A stretch of 64,000 nucleotides of DNA from Setoptus koraiensis (lineage: Eukaryota > Arthropoda): assembly GCA_048013815.1 (NCBI GenBank), contig CM106586.1:12834001-12898000 (forward strand). The letters are read 5' to 3'. This document shows positions 1-11,787 of the stretch, one piece after another. Numbering within the stretch: the stretch's first letter is position 1; every line of letters starts with the position of its first letter. Made by a program: the position numbers and the translations under genes. Below the pieces are notes generated by a model. It was not told the origin of the DNA. It did no database searches and saw nothing but the letters and a program-made list of their open reading frames with translations.

Positions 1-222
1 NNNNNNNNNNNNNNNNNNNNNNNNNNNNNNNNNNNNNNNNNNNNNNNNNNNNNNNNNNNNNNNNNNNNNNNNNNNNNNNNNNNNNNNNNNNNNNNNNNNN
101 NNNNNNNNNNNNNNNNNNNNNNNNNNNNNNNNNNNNNNNNNNNNNNNNNNNNNNNNNNNNNNNNNNNNNNNNNNNNNNNNNNNNNNNNNNNNNNNNNNNN
201 NNNNNNNNNNNNNNNNNNNNNN
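1..222. other. assembly gap
   Basis: This is a run of N only. Nothing can be said about its content, and a gene at the left edge could be cut here. Confidence 0.99.
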
Positions 223-1529
223 AAGCCCATTCACCTGATAGTTTGTGGTACCGTCATCTGGTATTATACATTGTAATGATGAAATAAAAAAGGCGAATGC
301 GCTTGCCCGTATCGTATGTCTTACATGATTGGGGCGACACAATTGTGGATTGGATTAACTTTTCAAAAGAGGTATGTGGATCATTAGTGTGACTATAGGA
401 TTCGGAATAAATGAGAATGTATACGGAAAAAAATTAAAAGATAAAAACAGACGAATTGTAGCCCTGTTGCAGCGATCGAGGAAACAAAAGCTGCGGTCAC
501 TTTTCCGAGTGATCCTAGGATGGTTCGACAAAATCGTGTTCACGAGATATGCACCATTTACCACATACCATGGCTTAGCATCAAACATGTCAATAGTAAC
601 TCATTAATAACGACAGATGTGAGCTCTATAGCTACTAAATTGATTGTCCTATCCGAGCTGGGCAAGACGAGCTATATCCAAAACGTGCACAATGATTGGC
701 ACACCCAAATGGCGTACAAGTGGATCCTTGATATTTCAAACCTTTGGTAAATTTCTCAAATTTACTTATAGAGGAACAATATGAACCTGTTACAAATGAC
801 AATTAATTCGGCGAATCATTAATAAAAATCTGACAGCAGAGAAATCACCAGTGATTAGAATACTACTAACATTGCGTTCCACTGGCATTTATCTAGTCAC
901 GTTAGTGGGGATTTCAGATGGGGAATATTGCATGATCCAGCTGAGTTCCTCGCCAACTTTAGGTGCAAATGAAATAACTGAATCAGCTTTTTCAACGCAG
1001 GCCGAGACTGAATGATTTCAAAATGGAGCTTTGCGAATAAAATCGACAGCATTCTCTGATATCCTTTTCTTGGTATTGGCGATTGCGTGACTTTACGCTC
1101 TTTAGTATGCACGTATGCCACAGTGCGAGATTGTTATGAATGTGATGAATCGATCGACAAATAGAAGTCAATCCAGCAGACTGTTTCGCGCCAAGTGAAC
1201 ATCCAGTTTTTCAATGCCTAATTCGTGCCTGAAAACAAGGTTAGACGAGATTTTGCGTCAATTTAAACTAACACATTAAATTGACGCGACTGTGACGGCC
1301 CAGAAATTTGATTTGAGCGTTTCGGGCACGAAATAACGATGCGATATCCGTGACCGACATTGGTTACCTTGCATAGGGAAAGGCCGAGAGTAATTATTTG
1401 AGCAAGTTCTAATATATCTCAGACCGACTCTGATGCGCCTGGTCACGTTGCTCGATATCCAAGGCAAAGAGAAAATCTCCAATTAGTGAGTATTCTAGAC
1501 CCATCTTTGTGGAACACAATCGAAACAAA
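223..1529. other. no gene seen (left-edge intergenic)
   Basis: This stretch is AT-rich. It holds only short open frames on both strands with no start-plus-domain signal, no recognisable repeat and no clear splice-site pairs. It probably includes the 5' flank of the chemoreceptor-like gene that begins near 1530. A spliced gene running in from the left gap cannot be excluded. Confidence 0.5.
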
Positions 1530-3113
1530 ATGTCAGTCATGGAAAGGAGAAAATTTTCAAATTATGGTCACCACGATACTAGACCGCCAGTCTTCTCAAA
1601 TTTGGAAGAGAAAAAAGTGAGCAATTTGAGAGATCGTATCTACTGGATTGAGCTCACATTTAAGCTCGCTGGTTCCATCAAATTAACTAACTCGTTAACA
1701 ATCAACATAGTCCAAAGAATAATAATAAGTACAATTGTCTTTTATAGCATTTCTCTAACAGTAGTGAAAAGGACAAAAAATACCATGGTCTCGTCGGGAC
1801 CTAGAGACTCGATTGATGAAGCAAAATATTACCTCGTCGTTATCCTTCCAAACTTTTTTAGTATTATAGTTTACTTGGCGACATTTGTTCCGGGGGTCTT
1901 GAATTATCACTATTTTGAATTGATTTTAAACAAGAGTGAGACTGACGGGGGAAATTGTAACAAACGAAAACCTCAGATGAATAGTTCAGATAGAATAAGT
2001 GTTCTTGGAGGAGTTGGCAGAACATTGAAGAAATTCTCGAGGGATAATGGATTTTTTATATATATTTGGTGTAGCACAATATTCGCGGCATCCTTAATGG
2101 TGTACGATGGCAAAGAAAATTTATTTTACACGATTCTGTTCAATATACCCGATCATCATATAGCAGTCTGTAATTATATGTCCATCTATTATATAATCTA
2201 TAGAATAACACTATCTATGGCAGACAGAATAATTATTTTAATAGAAAGAAGAAATGTCCTACCAGCGACAGTTGTTTTTAATACAATGGTACATGTTCGA
2301 GATGCATTGCTATTAATCAGACGAGAAATAAGCTTATGTTACCTGCTAAATTTTACGCTGGCTGTATCACTGATGGCAAGACGCTTTTATATAGCAGTTG
2401 ATGCAGTAAGAGTTGGAAGATATATTGTTGCCTTGGGGGCAATCCTAAGCTATTCTAGTATACTCTGTCTCATATGGATGGTATCTAACGGATACGTTAT
2501 AATACATAAGAATTCTCGTTTATTGTTGCATCTTATTGAATGCAACCATTATCTTTTGCTAGAGGATAACTGTTTGGAGCAAGCTGACAAAACTTTGCAA
2601 CAACAAATACTGAATGATAGATACAGGAAAGGAAAAGAAGACATATTTCTACAAGCCAACAGTGACAAATCGACAAGAAACACAAAACAACAAAAAATTC
2701 AAAAGAAGTCGTCTGTCGAAAGCAAGGCCGAGGGACATTGTACTTACGGGGCTGGTAATCCTAGCGACTGCAACATTTATGGCACAAATAAGAATGTTTT
2801 TCTCCACACCAGCGAACATGGGCAATTTAAGGGGCATCATCAGCATTTAATGGCAAGCAATACCACACGGGACGATCAACTGAACGAAATAGTCTCATTA
2901 GTAAGGAAGAGCGATGTTCTCTTATTGAGGCGCCTCGTTGAGGAGATCTGTAACTTTTGGCCAACAGATTGGCTCAGGCCTGATGTAAATAGCCTGATTA
3001 AGATTAATGTATTAATAATAACAATTGTTACCTCTCTCGTCCAGTCTTCAGCCTATGTCGAGAGATGGATCAAAAAAAATAATTCACCAATTGAGAGTAG
3101 TCTGGTGGCCTAA
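1530..3113 (+). CDS. seven-TM gustatory-receptor-like protein
   Basis: A single open frame of about 527 residues. The first ATG is at 1530; upstream codons in the frame contain no ATG. Hydrophobic segments lie near residues 55-75, 100-125, 170-190, 215-240, 275-295 and 310-335, and one lies close to the C terminus. Before the last segment come EEICNFWPTDWLRPDV and KINVLIITIVTSLVQSS, which is like the TM7 end of insect and mite gustatory receptors, where a conserved helix closes the ligand-gated channel. If that is right, the protein is a plasma-membrane chemosensory channel subunit. A Lys/Ser/Thr-rich insert of about 100 residues separates TM6 from TM7, which is longer than usual. A polyadenylation signal AATAAA lies at 3192-3197, about 80 bp past the stop. 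The family call rests on topology and the C-terminal pattern only. Other seven-TM families remain possible. Confidence 0.5.
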   Translation: MSVMERRKFSNYGHHDTRPPVFSNLEEKKVSNLRDRIYWIELTFKLAGSIKLTNSLTINIVQRIIISTIVFYSISLTVVKRTKNTMVSSGPRDSIDEAKYYLVVILPNFFSIIVYLATFVPGVLNYHYFELILNKSETDGGNCNKRKPQMNSSDRISVLGGVGRTLKKFSRDNGFFIYIWCSTIFAASLMVYDGKENLFYTILFNIPDHHIAVCNYMSIYYIIYRITLSMADRIIILIERRNVLPATVVFNTMVHVRDALLLIRREISLCYLLNFTLAVSLMARRFYIAVDAVRVGRYIVALGAILSYSSILCLIWMVSNGYVIIHKNSRLLLHLIECNHYLLLEDNCLEQADKTLQQQILNDRYRKGKEDIFLQANSDKSTRNTKQQKIQKKSSVESKAEGHCTYGAGNPSDCNIYGTNKNVFLHTSEHGQFKGHHQHLMASNTTRDDQLNEIVSLVRKSDVLLLRRLVEEICNFWPTDWLRPDVNSLIKINVLIITIVTSLVQSSAYVERWIKKNNSPIESSLVA

Positions 3114-3957
3114 ATGGTTTGTACCCATGGCATTTACTATAAAGAATCAAAACAACTGAGCCCGAACGGACCTAAAGTGGCCTTCATCCTCAATAAAGGC
3201 CAATTGAAGAAAAATGCAACCAATGATCAAATATTCGATGTCACATCTAGTGTAATATAGATTGAGTTTATACTTCTGGTCTCATTTTGGGCCTCAATCT
3301 TAGGGTCTAATAATTTTTGGTTTAACTCACCAGATAGCTCGGGTCGAGACGAATAAAATGGTGCGTCAGTTTCAAGAAAAAAATAGGCGGCAAGGGCGAA
3401 AAAGGCGATTAAGAGGGGAAAACCGACGAAAAACTTAGATAATCAATGTCTTTCATTCGGCAGGCCTCTATTCAAACACCTGACACACCCAATCGGTTGC
3501 GTAAGCTCAAATAATAACTTTGAATTTTTTTCACTCATATGGAACACCTCCTTTTCTAGATTCACAAGTTCCAAGGGTAAAGGAGAAAAATTGCAATAGT
3601 GCATTGGAACAATATTCAGCGAATATGTGACAAGAGATGGAACGTTGTTGCATTGGAATTTATATATCGCTTTCTAGATTGTTCTTTGAAAAACTTGTGG
3701 AGTAAGTCACCTATTGTAGCCACAGTAGTTGGATTTGCCCAAAATAGCGCTTCGGAATTTGGTCTCGGAGGCTACTGGTATAGAATTGGCTCAAAATGGA
3801 TCTTGGATTGCTATTTTGGTCGCCTGTTTAGAAATGTTCTCAACTCTTTCACAAAAGTTTTCCATAAAAACCAGTTTCGTTTGGAAAAAAGCAGTATATC
3901 GAATAATTATAAGATAAAAAATCAACCAATTGATTCGTTAAATTTTAATATTAAATA
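3114..3957. other. intergenic; no supported gene
   Basis: The 3' flank of the receptor-like gene holds its poly(A) signal. The rest carries short open frames, the longest about 119 codons from a non-ATG start at 3599. A second frame at 3729-3917 encodes one hydrophobic stretch. It could be a decayed receptor exon, but nothing confirms this. Confidence 0.45.
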
Positions 3958-4716
3958 ATGAACTCGATCAATATTGTTAGTATCGCTGCTGTTGCAGTTA
4001 TATTAGTTGTAAGTCATTCCTCCGTAGTGATGAGTGATGAAACAAAATTTCTGGAACAGATAAAAGTGATCAATGATGAAATCGAAGTATGGTACCAGGA
4101 AGAGGAGACCATCGGGTCACATGTCAAGCATGCTATTCAACCAGAAAATGAAGTTCGGCGTCAGTGTAAGAAACATCATTGGCCCAGACTATTGGTGAAC
4201 GTGCTGCAGGTGGCTTCTGGAGTTCCTCTATCACACGAAATTAACAGAACGAATGTGCACCGTATTATTGCCGGTGTAAAAAATAAGAGAGAGAGAGAAT
4301 ATGAGAATATGAAAGAAGAATTCGTGAGTAATCTTGAAAAATATCTGGCAACAAAATACAGTTCGAAAGATCAGAGCGCCGAACGAAAGAGAAATGTTTT
4401 CATTAATGAACGGCATAGATTGTGTGAGCCGAACAGGCCCAAAGTTAAGGGGCATTTCGATTACAAAGAAGCTATCGATAAAGTCCTCGATCTGAAGCGG
4501 AAGGAAGAGATCGATGATGAGGAATTCTTCAAACATGTCGTTTACACAGAGAAACCGATAGCGCAGCTATATTCTGCTGCATTGCTCTGTCAAATATATT
4601 TTGACGGTATCAAAATCAAAGAGGATGGATCTAACGTCACGTTCAATGTAGATATATCTGATACTGAAGTTGACAAATGGCCCTTCCCGAGCTGGCGCAT
4701 TTGGACTAAAATCTAA
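3958..4716 (+). CDS. secreted orphan protein, 252 aa
   Basis: The frame opens at ATG 3958 with a clear signal peptide: MNSIN, a hydrophobic core VSIAAVAVILVVSHSSVVMS, then DE. The mature part is charged and mostly helical (many Glu/Lys/Arg, for example KNKREREYENMKEEF). It has only three cysteines (QCKKHHW, LCEPNR, LLCQIYF) and ends in an aromatic tail WPFPSWRIW. I recognise no domain. AATAAA at 4821-4826 follows the stop by about 105 bp, so it looks like a complete single-exon gene. Several other signal-peptide orphans occur in this window (37.8-44.8 kb), but no clear sequence relation to them was seen. It is presumably exported. Function is unknown. Confidence 0.65.
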   Translation: MNSINIVSIAAVAVILVVSHSSVVMSDETKFLEQIKVINDEIEVWYQEEETIGSHVKHAIQPENEVRRQCKKHHWPRLLVNVLQVASGVPLSHEINRTNVHRIIAGVKNKREREYENMKEEFVSNLEKYLATKYSSKDQSAERKRNVFINERHRLCEPNRPKVKGHFDYKEAIDKVLDLKRKEEIDDEEFFKHVVYTEKPIAQLYSAALLCQIYFDGIKIKEDGSNVTFNVDISDTEVDKWPFPSWRIWTKI

Positions 4717-5486
4717 TTCCAGCATCACCATTAGAGTACCTTCCGGTACATCGGCTATCGAAAGAGCAGAAAAGCGATTCGTTCACCTGGCGACAAGTCG
4801 TTTGTGATGTCAAGAGATAAAATAAATTATCCATTTTCATTCAGAGAATTGTATCATGTTGCAAGACGATTTTTCTTCATTCTGGTTCAGTTATTCTGGT
4901 TTAGACATCTGGCTACTTTGAAGATTAGATTGAAAATGCGTATTCCCTTTGCTCTACATCTCAACGGTGTTGTAGTTCAGCTAGTTACTAGTGTGAAATA
5001 TAAGTCGGGATGATGTTTAATTTGTTCTCATCATCATGACAAATGTAGATATGTAAGCACTGTTTATGGTTTTTCAATCAAAAAAAGAAGTCGTAAGCAT
5101 AACTAGTCCGTGACTAGTATATATGTTACAGGAATACAAGGATATCTTTCTAATGAATGCAATCAAGGAATACAATTGAGCCTGTGGGCTCATCTGCTCT
5201 AAATGGTGGTTCGACTCATACTCAGGTTCTATGAATCTCGTTCTCAGTATTTGGGTGTCGAAATACTGAAATATCGATATGTTCTTTACGATAAAGATTT
5301 GTTACATGAGGTCGAACGTAGAGACGAAATCGCTCGCAAAAGGATTAGACAAGAAGAGAAGATTAACTGATCGATATAGCTAACCAAATCGATTATTGAC
5401 AGAAAATTTTTGGCTTGTGGCAAGAACTGCTTTTGGTTAAAGTTTCTCTGTATAGTTTTTGAAACAGAAGAGAAAAATTTTTGCAT
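4717..5486. other. intergenic; nothing supported
   Basis: This interval contains the poly(A) signal of the secreted orphan (4821-4826). Otherwise there are only short frames and AT-rich sequence between two convergent small genes. Confidence 0.5.
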
Positions 5487-5846
5487 TTATTCAAACATTC
5501 TCAACTTTTCCAATTCCTTCCTTTCCTTCAATAATTGCGTATATTTGAGCGCAGGTAGATGAAATTTTTTTTTGCTCAGGATTGCCTCTCGTCTTAACTT
5601 TTCCAATTGGATATTCTGTCGCAGGTACTGTGTATAAGTTAGCTCGGTGAATTTATTTTTTTCTCGATCTACGTCTTTTCTTATTCTAGCCAATTCATTT
5701 TTGTCTCGCAACATTTTCTCCTTTGTTATGGGTGACGGTCGAACGAGAGCAACAGGTCGCGGCCCGGCACTTTTGTCTTGATTTACAGTATCCTTGTTGG
5801 CAAATACAACAATGACAATAATGGCAATGATAATGATTGTAATCAT
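5487..5846 (-). CDS. small membrane-anchored, coiled-coil-like protein (hypothetical)
   Basis: A 119-codon frame on the minus strand from ATG at 5846. A very hydrophobic N terminus (MITIIIIAIIVIVVFA) would act as a signal anchor. It is followed by about 95 residues rich in Lys, Glu, Leu and Arg with heptad-like spacing (RKDVDREKNKF, QLEKLRREAIL, LKERKELEKLRMFE), suggesting a helical cytoplasmic or luminal tail. The frame stays open upstream of the ATG for about 20 codons, so a further 5' exon is possible. AATAAA (plus-strand 5486-5491) overlaps the stop codon, so any 3' UTR would be extremely short. There is no family match. It could still be a chance frame. Confidence 0.4.
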   Translation of the reverse strand: MITIIIIAIIVIVVFANKDTVNQDKSAGPRPVALVRPSPITKEKMLRDKNELARIRKDVDREKNKFTELTYTQYLRQNIQLEKLRREAILSKKKFHLPALKYTQLLKERKELEKLRMFE

Positions 5847-6635
5847 GCCGACGGTTTGAATATTACGCTGATTGATGTTCTCGGTGATTGTATATATCCA
5901 GTGATTGAAGTAGTTGAATTAGTGGTCATAATTGGAGGTTTTCTCCGACAAACCAACTGATGATGCAGATGCAGTTGAAGGGACTCTTCTATCGGGCGTG
6001 TTTCCTATGAGTAGGCTGTTGCATCTGGTGTTCGGGGATAAAAACAAAATGAATGAGTTGATTAGTCGCTGTTTTAATCACTGTTGTTCATCCGTTCTTT
6101 CCATGGCTTTGGTGCCCTTTATAGTTGGTGTGTTTCCACACAAAAAGTCAACAGGTCAACAGCGATTTCATCATCGGAAAACCGCTGACGGCCGGTCAGC
6201 GCAACCTAGAGACGGTGCCCACAACTGAAAAGTTGAGCGCTAAGTTTTGAAAAAAGCAAAAAAGAAGAAAAAAAGTTTGTCGATGTTACCCTGGTCGATA
6301 TTTGAAAACTCGATGTTATGAGTTTCAGTACACCGAAAGCCGTTGAATTGGCGCACTGCGGACGCTGTGTCGTGTGTCGGTGATGTCAACTTTCGCTTAA
6401 GTAATGCGTCGTCGAATCAAGTTCTTGTTGCTTTGCGTGCCACCAGTTTTGCCCCTGTTTTGCACAAACAATTGAACTTTAACGGTAAGTTTACACGTGT
6501 AGTCGCACGCACCAACAAATAAATATCGATCGAGTCGGCCGGACTTGTCATAATTATCAAATCCGCAATCAATCATCATTATTTATTATTATAATTATTA
6601 CTATTTATTGTTGTTTGTAACAACCAGACGGTCAC
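5847..6635. other. intergenic / Aurora 5' flank
   Basis: There are short frames only. The last 250 bp before 6636 are AT-rich and should contain the Aurora kinase 5' UTR. No TATA box is evident near a plausible start. Confidence 0.45.
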
Positions 6636-7544
6636 ATGTCAACGCCCTTGATTGATACGCCAGGCGACGGCTCAGAGGCCGAAGATCAAACCACTGCTAC
6701 GGAACAACAATACGACGATGGACAGGTGAGACACACCAGAACGGGCAAAAAATTCTCTTTAGCCGATTTTGAGATAGGCAGACCGCTGGGCAAGGGCAAA
6801 TTCGGTAACGTTTATTTGGCCAGGGAAAAGGAGAGCCGATATATTGTTGCATTGAAGGTGCTGTCAAAGAAGCAGCTCATTAGGAACAATGTTCAGCATC
6901 AATTGCGACGCGAAATAGAGATACAGTCACATTTGGAACATGAGAACATACTGAAGATGTTCGGCTATTTCTACGACGACACACGCATTTATCTCATATT
7001 AGAATATGCACCGCGTGGCGAATTGTACAAGAAATTGCGCGACAGCAGACGCTTCGACGAACCACTGGCAGCAACATATGTAACCCAGTGTATTGAGGCG
7101 CTTATTGTTTGCCATAACAAAGATGTCATCCATCGTGATATCAAACCGGAGAATATTCTGCTGGGATTCCGTGGCGAAATTAAAATAGCCGATTTTGGCT
7201 GGTCAGTTCATGCGCCGTCGTCGCGCCGGACAACCATGTGCGGAACAATAGATTATTTGCCACCCGAAATGGTACAAAGGAAGGCCTACGACAAAAATGT
7301 TGATCTCTGGTGCTTAGGCGTGCTTACCTATGAGTTTATTGTTGGCGTTCCGCCATTCGAGATGGAAAGAGTCGAGGATACTTACGCAAACATATGCGCC
7401 GTTAAATACACCATTCCACCTAGTGTGTCAGAGTTGGCCAAAGATTTCATTAGTCGTCTGCTCAAAGGGGATCCCAAGCAACGGATGCAGCTAGAGGATG
7501 CAAAGCGACACCCCTGGATTGTGGCAAACCACAAGCCTGACTAG
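6636..7544 (+). CDS. AURK: Aurora-family serine/threonine kinase
   Basis: This is a complete intronless frame of 302 residues, a mitotic kinase acting on centrosomes, kinetochores or the midzone. It has a Gly-rich loop GKGKFGNVY at about 52-60, the VALK lysine at 74, HRDIKPEN with catalytic Asp168 and the DFG at 186-188. The activation segment [16 protein letters not shown] is diagnostic of Auroras, with the activating Thr at 200. The N-terminal extension is only about 45 residues, as in Aurora B/C, and lacks the long Aurora A region. Yet residue 110 (FGYF) is Gly, like Aurora A Gly198 of the TPX2/INCENP-binding face, and the T-loop is RTTM, mixing both types. I therefore leave the A/B assignment open. 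A possible ATTAAA lies at 7684-7689. It is convergent with PKD. Confidence 0.95.
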   Translation: MSTPLIDTPGDGSEAEDQTTATEQQYDDGQVRHTRTGKKFSLADFEIGRPLGKGKFGNVYLAREKESRYIVALKVLSKKQLIRNNVQHQLRREIEIQSHLEHENILKMFGYFYDDTRIYLILEYAPRGELYKKLRDSRRFDEPLAATYVTQCIEALIVCHNKDVIHRDIKPENILLGFRGEIKIADFGWSVHAPSSRRTTMCGTIDYLPPEMVQRKAYDKNVDLWCLGVLTYEFIVGVPPFEMERVEDTYANICAVKYTIPPSVSELAKDFISRLLKGDPKQRMQLEDAKRHPWIVANHKPD

Positions 7545-7834
7545 TTGTGACGCCGTTGTGATGTCTCGGCAATGTTCACCTATCGATTGAATTGTACATC
7601 TCAGTTTTTTATGTGGTGTCGTGTTGTATTTCAGACGCGAGTTACAGTTACAATTCACACTTGACGAACACGATCAATATATGATTAAAGTTTTGGCTCA
7701 AGTCACTATCTTGTAATCTGCTGTTAAAAGGAATACTTTATTTGATGCTTGTCTCTCATATAAAAACTCTTCAAAATAGACTAACAATTTGATTGACTGG
7801 ACAAACGAGATGCTAAAACTCGACGGACAATTAA
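7545..7834. terminator. shared 3' region of Aurora (+) and PKD (-)
   Basis: 290 bp separate the two convergent stop codons. A plus-strand ATTAAA at 7684-7689 can serve Aurora, and a minus-strand AATAAA (plus-strand 7737-7742) can serve PKD. If both are used, the transcripts end about 50 bp apart and do not overlap much. Confidence 0.5.
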
Positions 7835-10800
7835 TTAATAATTATTGAGATCCTCGTGCAATATGTGAGCACTTTTTGGCAATACTAGCTTATTTTCCTT
7901 GGCGTAAGTTGACCAGCGTCTGTAATCTGAGTCATCCGTGACCCATCTACGGCCAACTTGCATCTCCAGATCGCATAAGTCACACCAAAGTTGGTAGTCC
8001 TGGACAGTTGGTAAAGTTGGGCGAAAATCAAACATCAACAAAGTCAATTCATTAATTATGATCATTAATTGATTGAGTTATCTCAATTCGTTGACATAGT
8101 GATAATAAACGGACTTACCTGTACCCATGGATGCATTTGAGCTTTGCTGCAGCTTAAGCGCTGCTCTGATCTCACCTTTAGCAAACTATTGATAAACTCT
8201 ATTGCTGTTCGCGATATTTTTGCCCATGGATCATCTGGATACATGAAGCTGGCTCGGGATATTTGATCGTGTATATCCTCTCGTTCCGTGAATGGAAAAG
8301 TTCCGCTCAAACTGACGTAAACAATTACACCCGTTGACCAAAGATCCAAACTTCTATCGTAGCATTGGCCCTTCACCACCTCAGGCGCTAAATAAGCCGG
8401 TGTGCCAACCAACGAGCGTCTAAACGAATTCTCTTCAATTATTTTTGCAAAACCAAAATCGCACAATTTGATTTGTGGAAATTGTGAATTGCTAGCCAAT
8501 AATACGTTCTCTGGTTTCAAATCACAATGGGCAATGTTTTTTGTGTGCAAATATCTCAGCGCCTCCAATATTTGATAGATTAAAAACTTTGTCACTCTCT
8601 CACTTAATTTGCTACCCTCCGATGACAGTATCATCTCAAGCATATCACCGCACAACTTTTCCATTATTATATAAATCTTATCTCTTAGGTCATAAACACG
8701 ATCCAATATGATGACGCCCGGATGGTCCAATCGTGACAATATTTCAGCCTCGTTCTTCAGTTGATTTTGTTGCGTAGACTGAAATCGCAACTTGCATATT
8801 TCTTTTATGGCGACAGGCACCCCCGAATATGTGTCATTGTCTACCACTCTGAACTGACCTATGGCGCCATAAACTGAACCAAACTGACCACTGCCTAGAA
8901 TTTCTTTGCTTTTTCCATTGGCGTCCTTGGCGATAAGATATTGGCCCTCTATTAAATGATCGGGCACATCGTGCTTGGGAATTTTGATTCTGACAGAGCG
9001 CCTATTAGCAAGCCGGCTCTTGACCAATTGTTTGCTGAAGCCAGATTGGTGTTGATTTGGGCGACTTTGTTGTCTGAATTGATGCTGGTTGCGCTGGTGA
9101 CCGCGTGGAGACGTCCTAGCGGTGGACGCAGTTGATGTTTTGGTTTTAGATATGTCAACCATTTCGGTTATATCCGATCCTTTTCTGGGCGGCTCTGCGT
9201 TCGCTTGAATGTCGGCTGCATCCGTTGTGGAGGATGCAGCCTCTTTTGAGGCCTCCACCAATGGCGATTGTTTGTCGGCTGAATCAGCAGCCGCCTGAGA
9301 CGAAGAGATCAACTGTTGGCCTGTTTTGTCTGCCGATTGCTTGCCAACATTTTCACCCTTGTTATTGTTGGTATCTGAGGCCTCGTCGCCGGAAGTGGCG
9401 GTTGGCTGTTGCGATTCACTGGCGAGTTGTTGCTCCTCGTTTTGAACTTGTTCGAAAACTTTCGACAGAGTGTGCTTCCAAAGTTGCGCCGAAGACTGGT
9501 CGACAGCCTCAACAAAGTACGTTGAGCCGGACAATACTTCGAACACAAACGATCTGTTTAAATCTATTTCCTGTTGGGGCAATATACTGTCGCTAGTGAG
9601 CAAGTTGGTGTCACTGCGAGCCGATTCAAGTTGCAAATCCTGTTGCTGACCGCCAGTGCCAGCATTGTTTGCTTTGGTGTTGGTTTCCTCGGTCGAGTCG
9701 GCGCTCTTCGGAAGTGACACATTAGTGACACTGGAGCTGTAAATCTGAGACAACTTTTCTGTGGCTTCTTTGCCATCGACATTGGTGCCGGTGGCGGCGC
9801 TGCTGGCGCCCTTGCTCTTGGGCACTATGGACAGTGTTGCCGGCGATATGGTGGAGGCGGAAAGAACTCGCTTGATTTTCTTGATGGCTATAGCTTTGAA
9901 ATAACGCTTTGAGGAGTCGTCCTTGTACAGTGTGATGTCGGTGTCGTCCAAGCGCCAATAGTGTCGCCTGATACAATTGTTGGACAGGGTCCGGTGAGTG
10001 AGCCAGCCCTCGAGAATGGATTTCGTTGGATCGGGCTTCTTGATGTGCTTGACACTTTGCACCAGACGCTGCAAAGGTATGTTATCGGCATTGCTGGACG
10101 AGGAGCCGCCATCGCCGTCGACTTGCCGATGATCGGCGCCCTCGAACGCCGAGGCCTCCTTGGCGGGCTGTTGAGAGGCCTCAATGAGGGCCGCTTTTCG
10201 CTCCATGTTTGCTGTCCATTCTTCGCCGGGACAATTCTTCTTGATGCACGACTTGCATCGAGGGTGGACAACGATTTTGCAATCTTTGCACTTGTGGCTT
10301 ATGGCGCCAAACAAAAGCACTTGTTCGCAAACAAAACAATGCGTACAATTGTTTGCGACCTCGCTCAACACCAACGTGTGCGGTATCTCAATTTTAAATC
10401 TGTTTATTTGCTGATTATTTAATTGAGAATCGTCGTTGCCCGCGTCACCTGTATGTTTTGGTATTTTGTTTGACGCTGTTGCTTGCGTTGTTTGGTCGCT
10501 CGCCAACGAACCGCCGTCCACCGCATACAGAAATTCATCTCTCAGATTCTGGCGACTGGTGGAGGCGCTGGCCGAGCCACCGGCATTGCGACTCATGGAC
10601 TTCAACGATTGATTGGTCACCAGCAATAGATGCATGTCGTCAGAAACGACCGACTGGCCGCCCGATCGCTTGTTGGTCAAATCGGGCGTTTTGACGTTGT
10701 CGTCGGCGCTCATGTCCAACAATCTTCGGCCCTCTGAGCTGGCCGGTTTGCTTCCGTTGCAGCTCGTTATAGACACTAGAAGATTTTGTTGCGATATGGA

Positions 10801-11787
10801 CAAGTTGTTAAGTCGATCTAATGGGCCCAGATGCTTGCTTTTGTCGTGCGTTTTATTGGATTGACGCACAAATCCCTTGGACGAGGCCCTGTGGTGGCCG
10901 TTGTGATGCGCCGATCTGTGTACCAAAGACTCAAACAGGCCCCCGGATAAGCGTGGCGTCTGATGCGAGCTGCCAGTATTGAGCGACGCATGAAAATCTT
11001 CGCTAGATGTCAGATTTGAGGCGGATTTTCTTTTGCCGGATATTTGCGACAACAGTGGCGGCAAGCAACCGTCGCCTTGCAGTTCGTTGTTGGCGCATTT
11101 CTTGTGAAAATTCTTATTACATTGTTCACATTTTAAACCTTGCCTAAATATACCAAACAACAGTGTCTTACAAATATCGCAGTAGGTGGGTGTCTTATAG
11201 GAATGCACCACCAACGAGTGGGGAACCTTTTGAGGATTGTAGCCATACAAATTGGAGGCACGCTGCAGGAACAGGCTAGACGGCTCCAATTGTTTTTCGC
11301 TTTTCTCTATAACTAAATAAGTGTTTGTTTGTATGTCTGAGACGGCATTGAACGGCGCAAAGGATTCGTCCTCGACATCGAATATTCTCAATATGATGCG
11401 CTCCTTGATTTGATCAATATCGGCCAGCGGGGCCCGTTGATTCTGATACAATTCCTTGAGGTAATTCAGTGCTAACTGCTTAATGGCGCCTAATGTCATT
11501 TTATCACGATTTAGGGTAACTTTTTTAGTAAAAATGCTGGTCTTTAGATAAAATTGCACACTGTTGCTGTCGATTGTTTGGTTATTGTTGCTGCTATTGT
11601 TGTTGTTGTTGCTGCTGCTGCTACTGTTTCCGGAATTAACACTAGAGGCGCTTGTAGTTAGCTCATTGTCGCACAACAAATGCTGTTGGTCTTCCTGTTG
11701 CTGGCGCGTCTGTTGCGCAGACTGACAGCCAGACGGCGCCCCCATAGATTCCTGGACATTTTTAGCAGCTGACGAGGGCGACATCAT
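7835..11787 (-). CDS. PRKD: protein kinase D (PRKD)
   Basis: Two coding exons: 8119-11787 and 7835-7999, with a 119-bp intron 8000-8118 (donor CAG|GTAAGT, acceptor TCCAG|GAC, phase 0). The product is about 1277 aa. Order of domains: a Ser/Asn/Gln-rich N terminus; an N-terminal ubiquitin-like dimerisation region ~79-162; C1a ~190-243 and C1b ~466-517 (diacylglycerol-binding Cys/His fingers); a PH domain ~586-776 split by a Ser/Thr-rich insert; and a kinase ~947-1223 with GSGQFGSVYG, HCDLKPEN and DFG. The activation loop SFRRSLVGTPAYLAPE keeps the PKC-phosphorylated serine. The last exon begins DYQLWCDLCDLE, matching the conserved PKD tail. The kinase acts downstream of DAG/PKC at the Golgi and plasma membrane. 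It ends LNNY, without the PDZ ligand of vertebrate PKD1. The ATG at 11787 follows an in-frame stop. Confidence 0.95.

Noticed and set aside
3599-3958. 119-codon plus-strand frame
   Set aside because: Its only start is GTG. There is no domain, and it overlaps the upstream region of the secreted gene.
5932-6228. 98-codon plus-strand frame before Aurora
   Set aside because: It starts at a non-ATG codon, has no recognisable features, and probably lies in a 5' flank.
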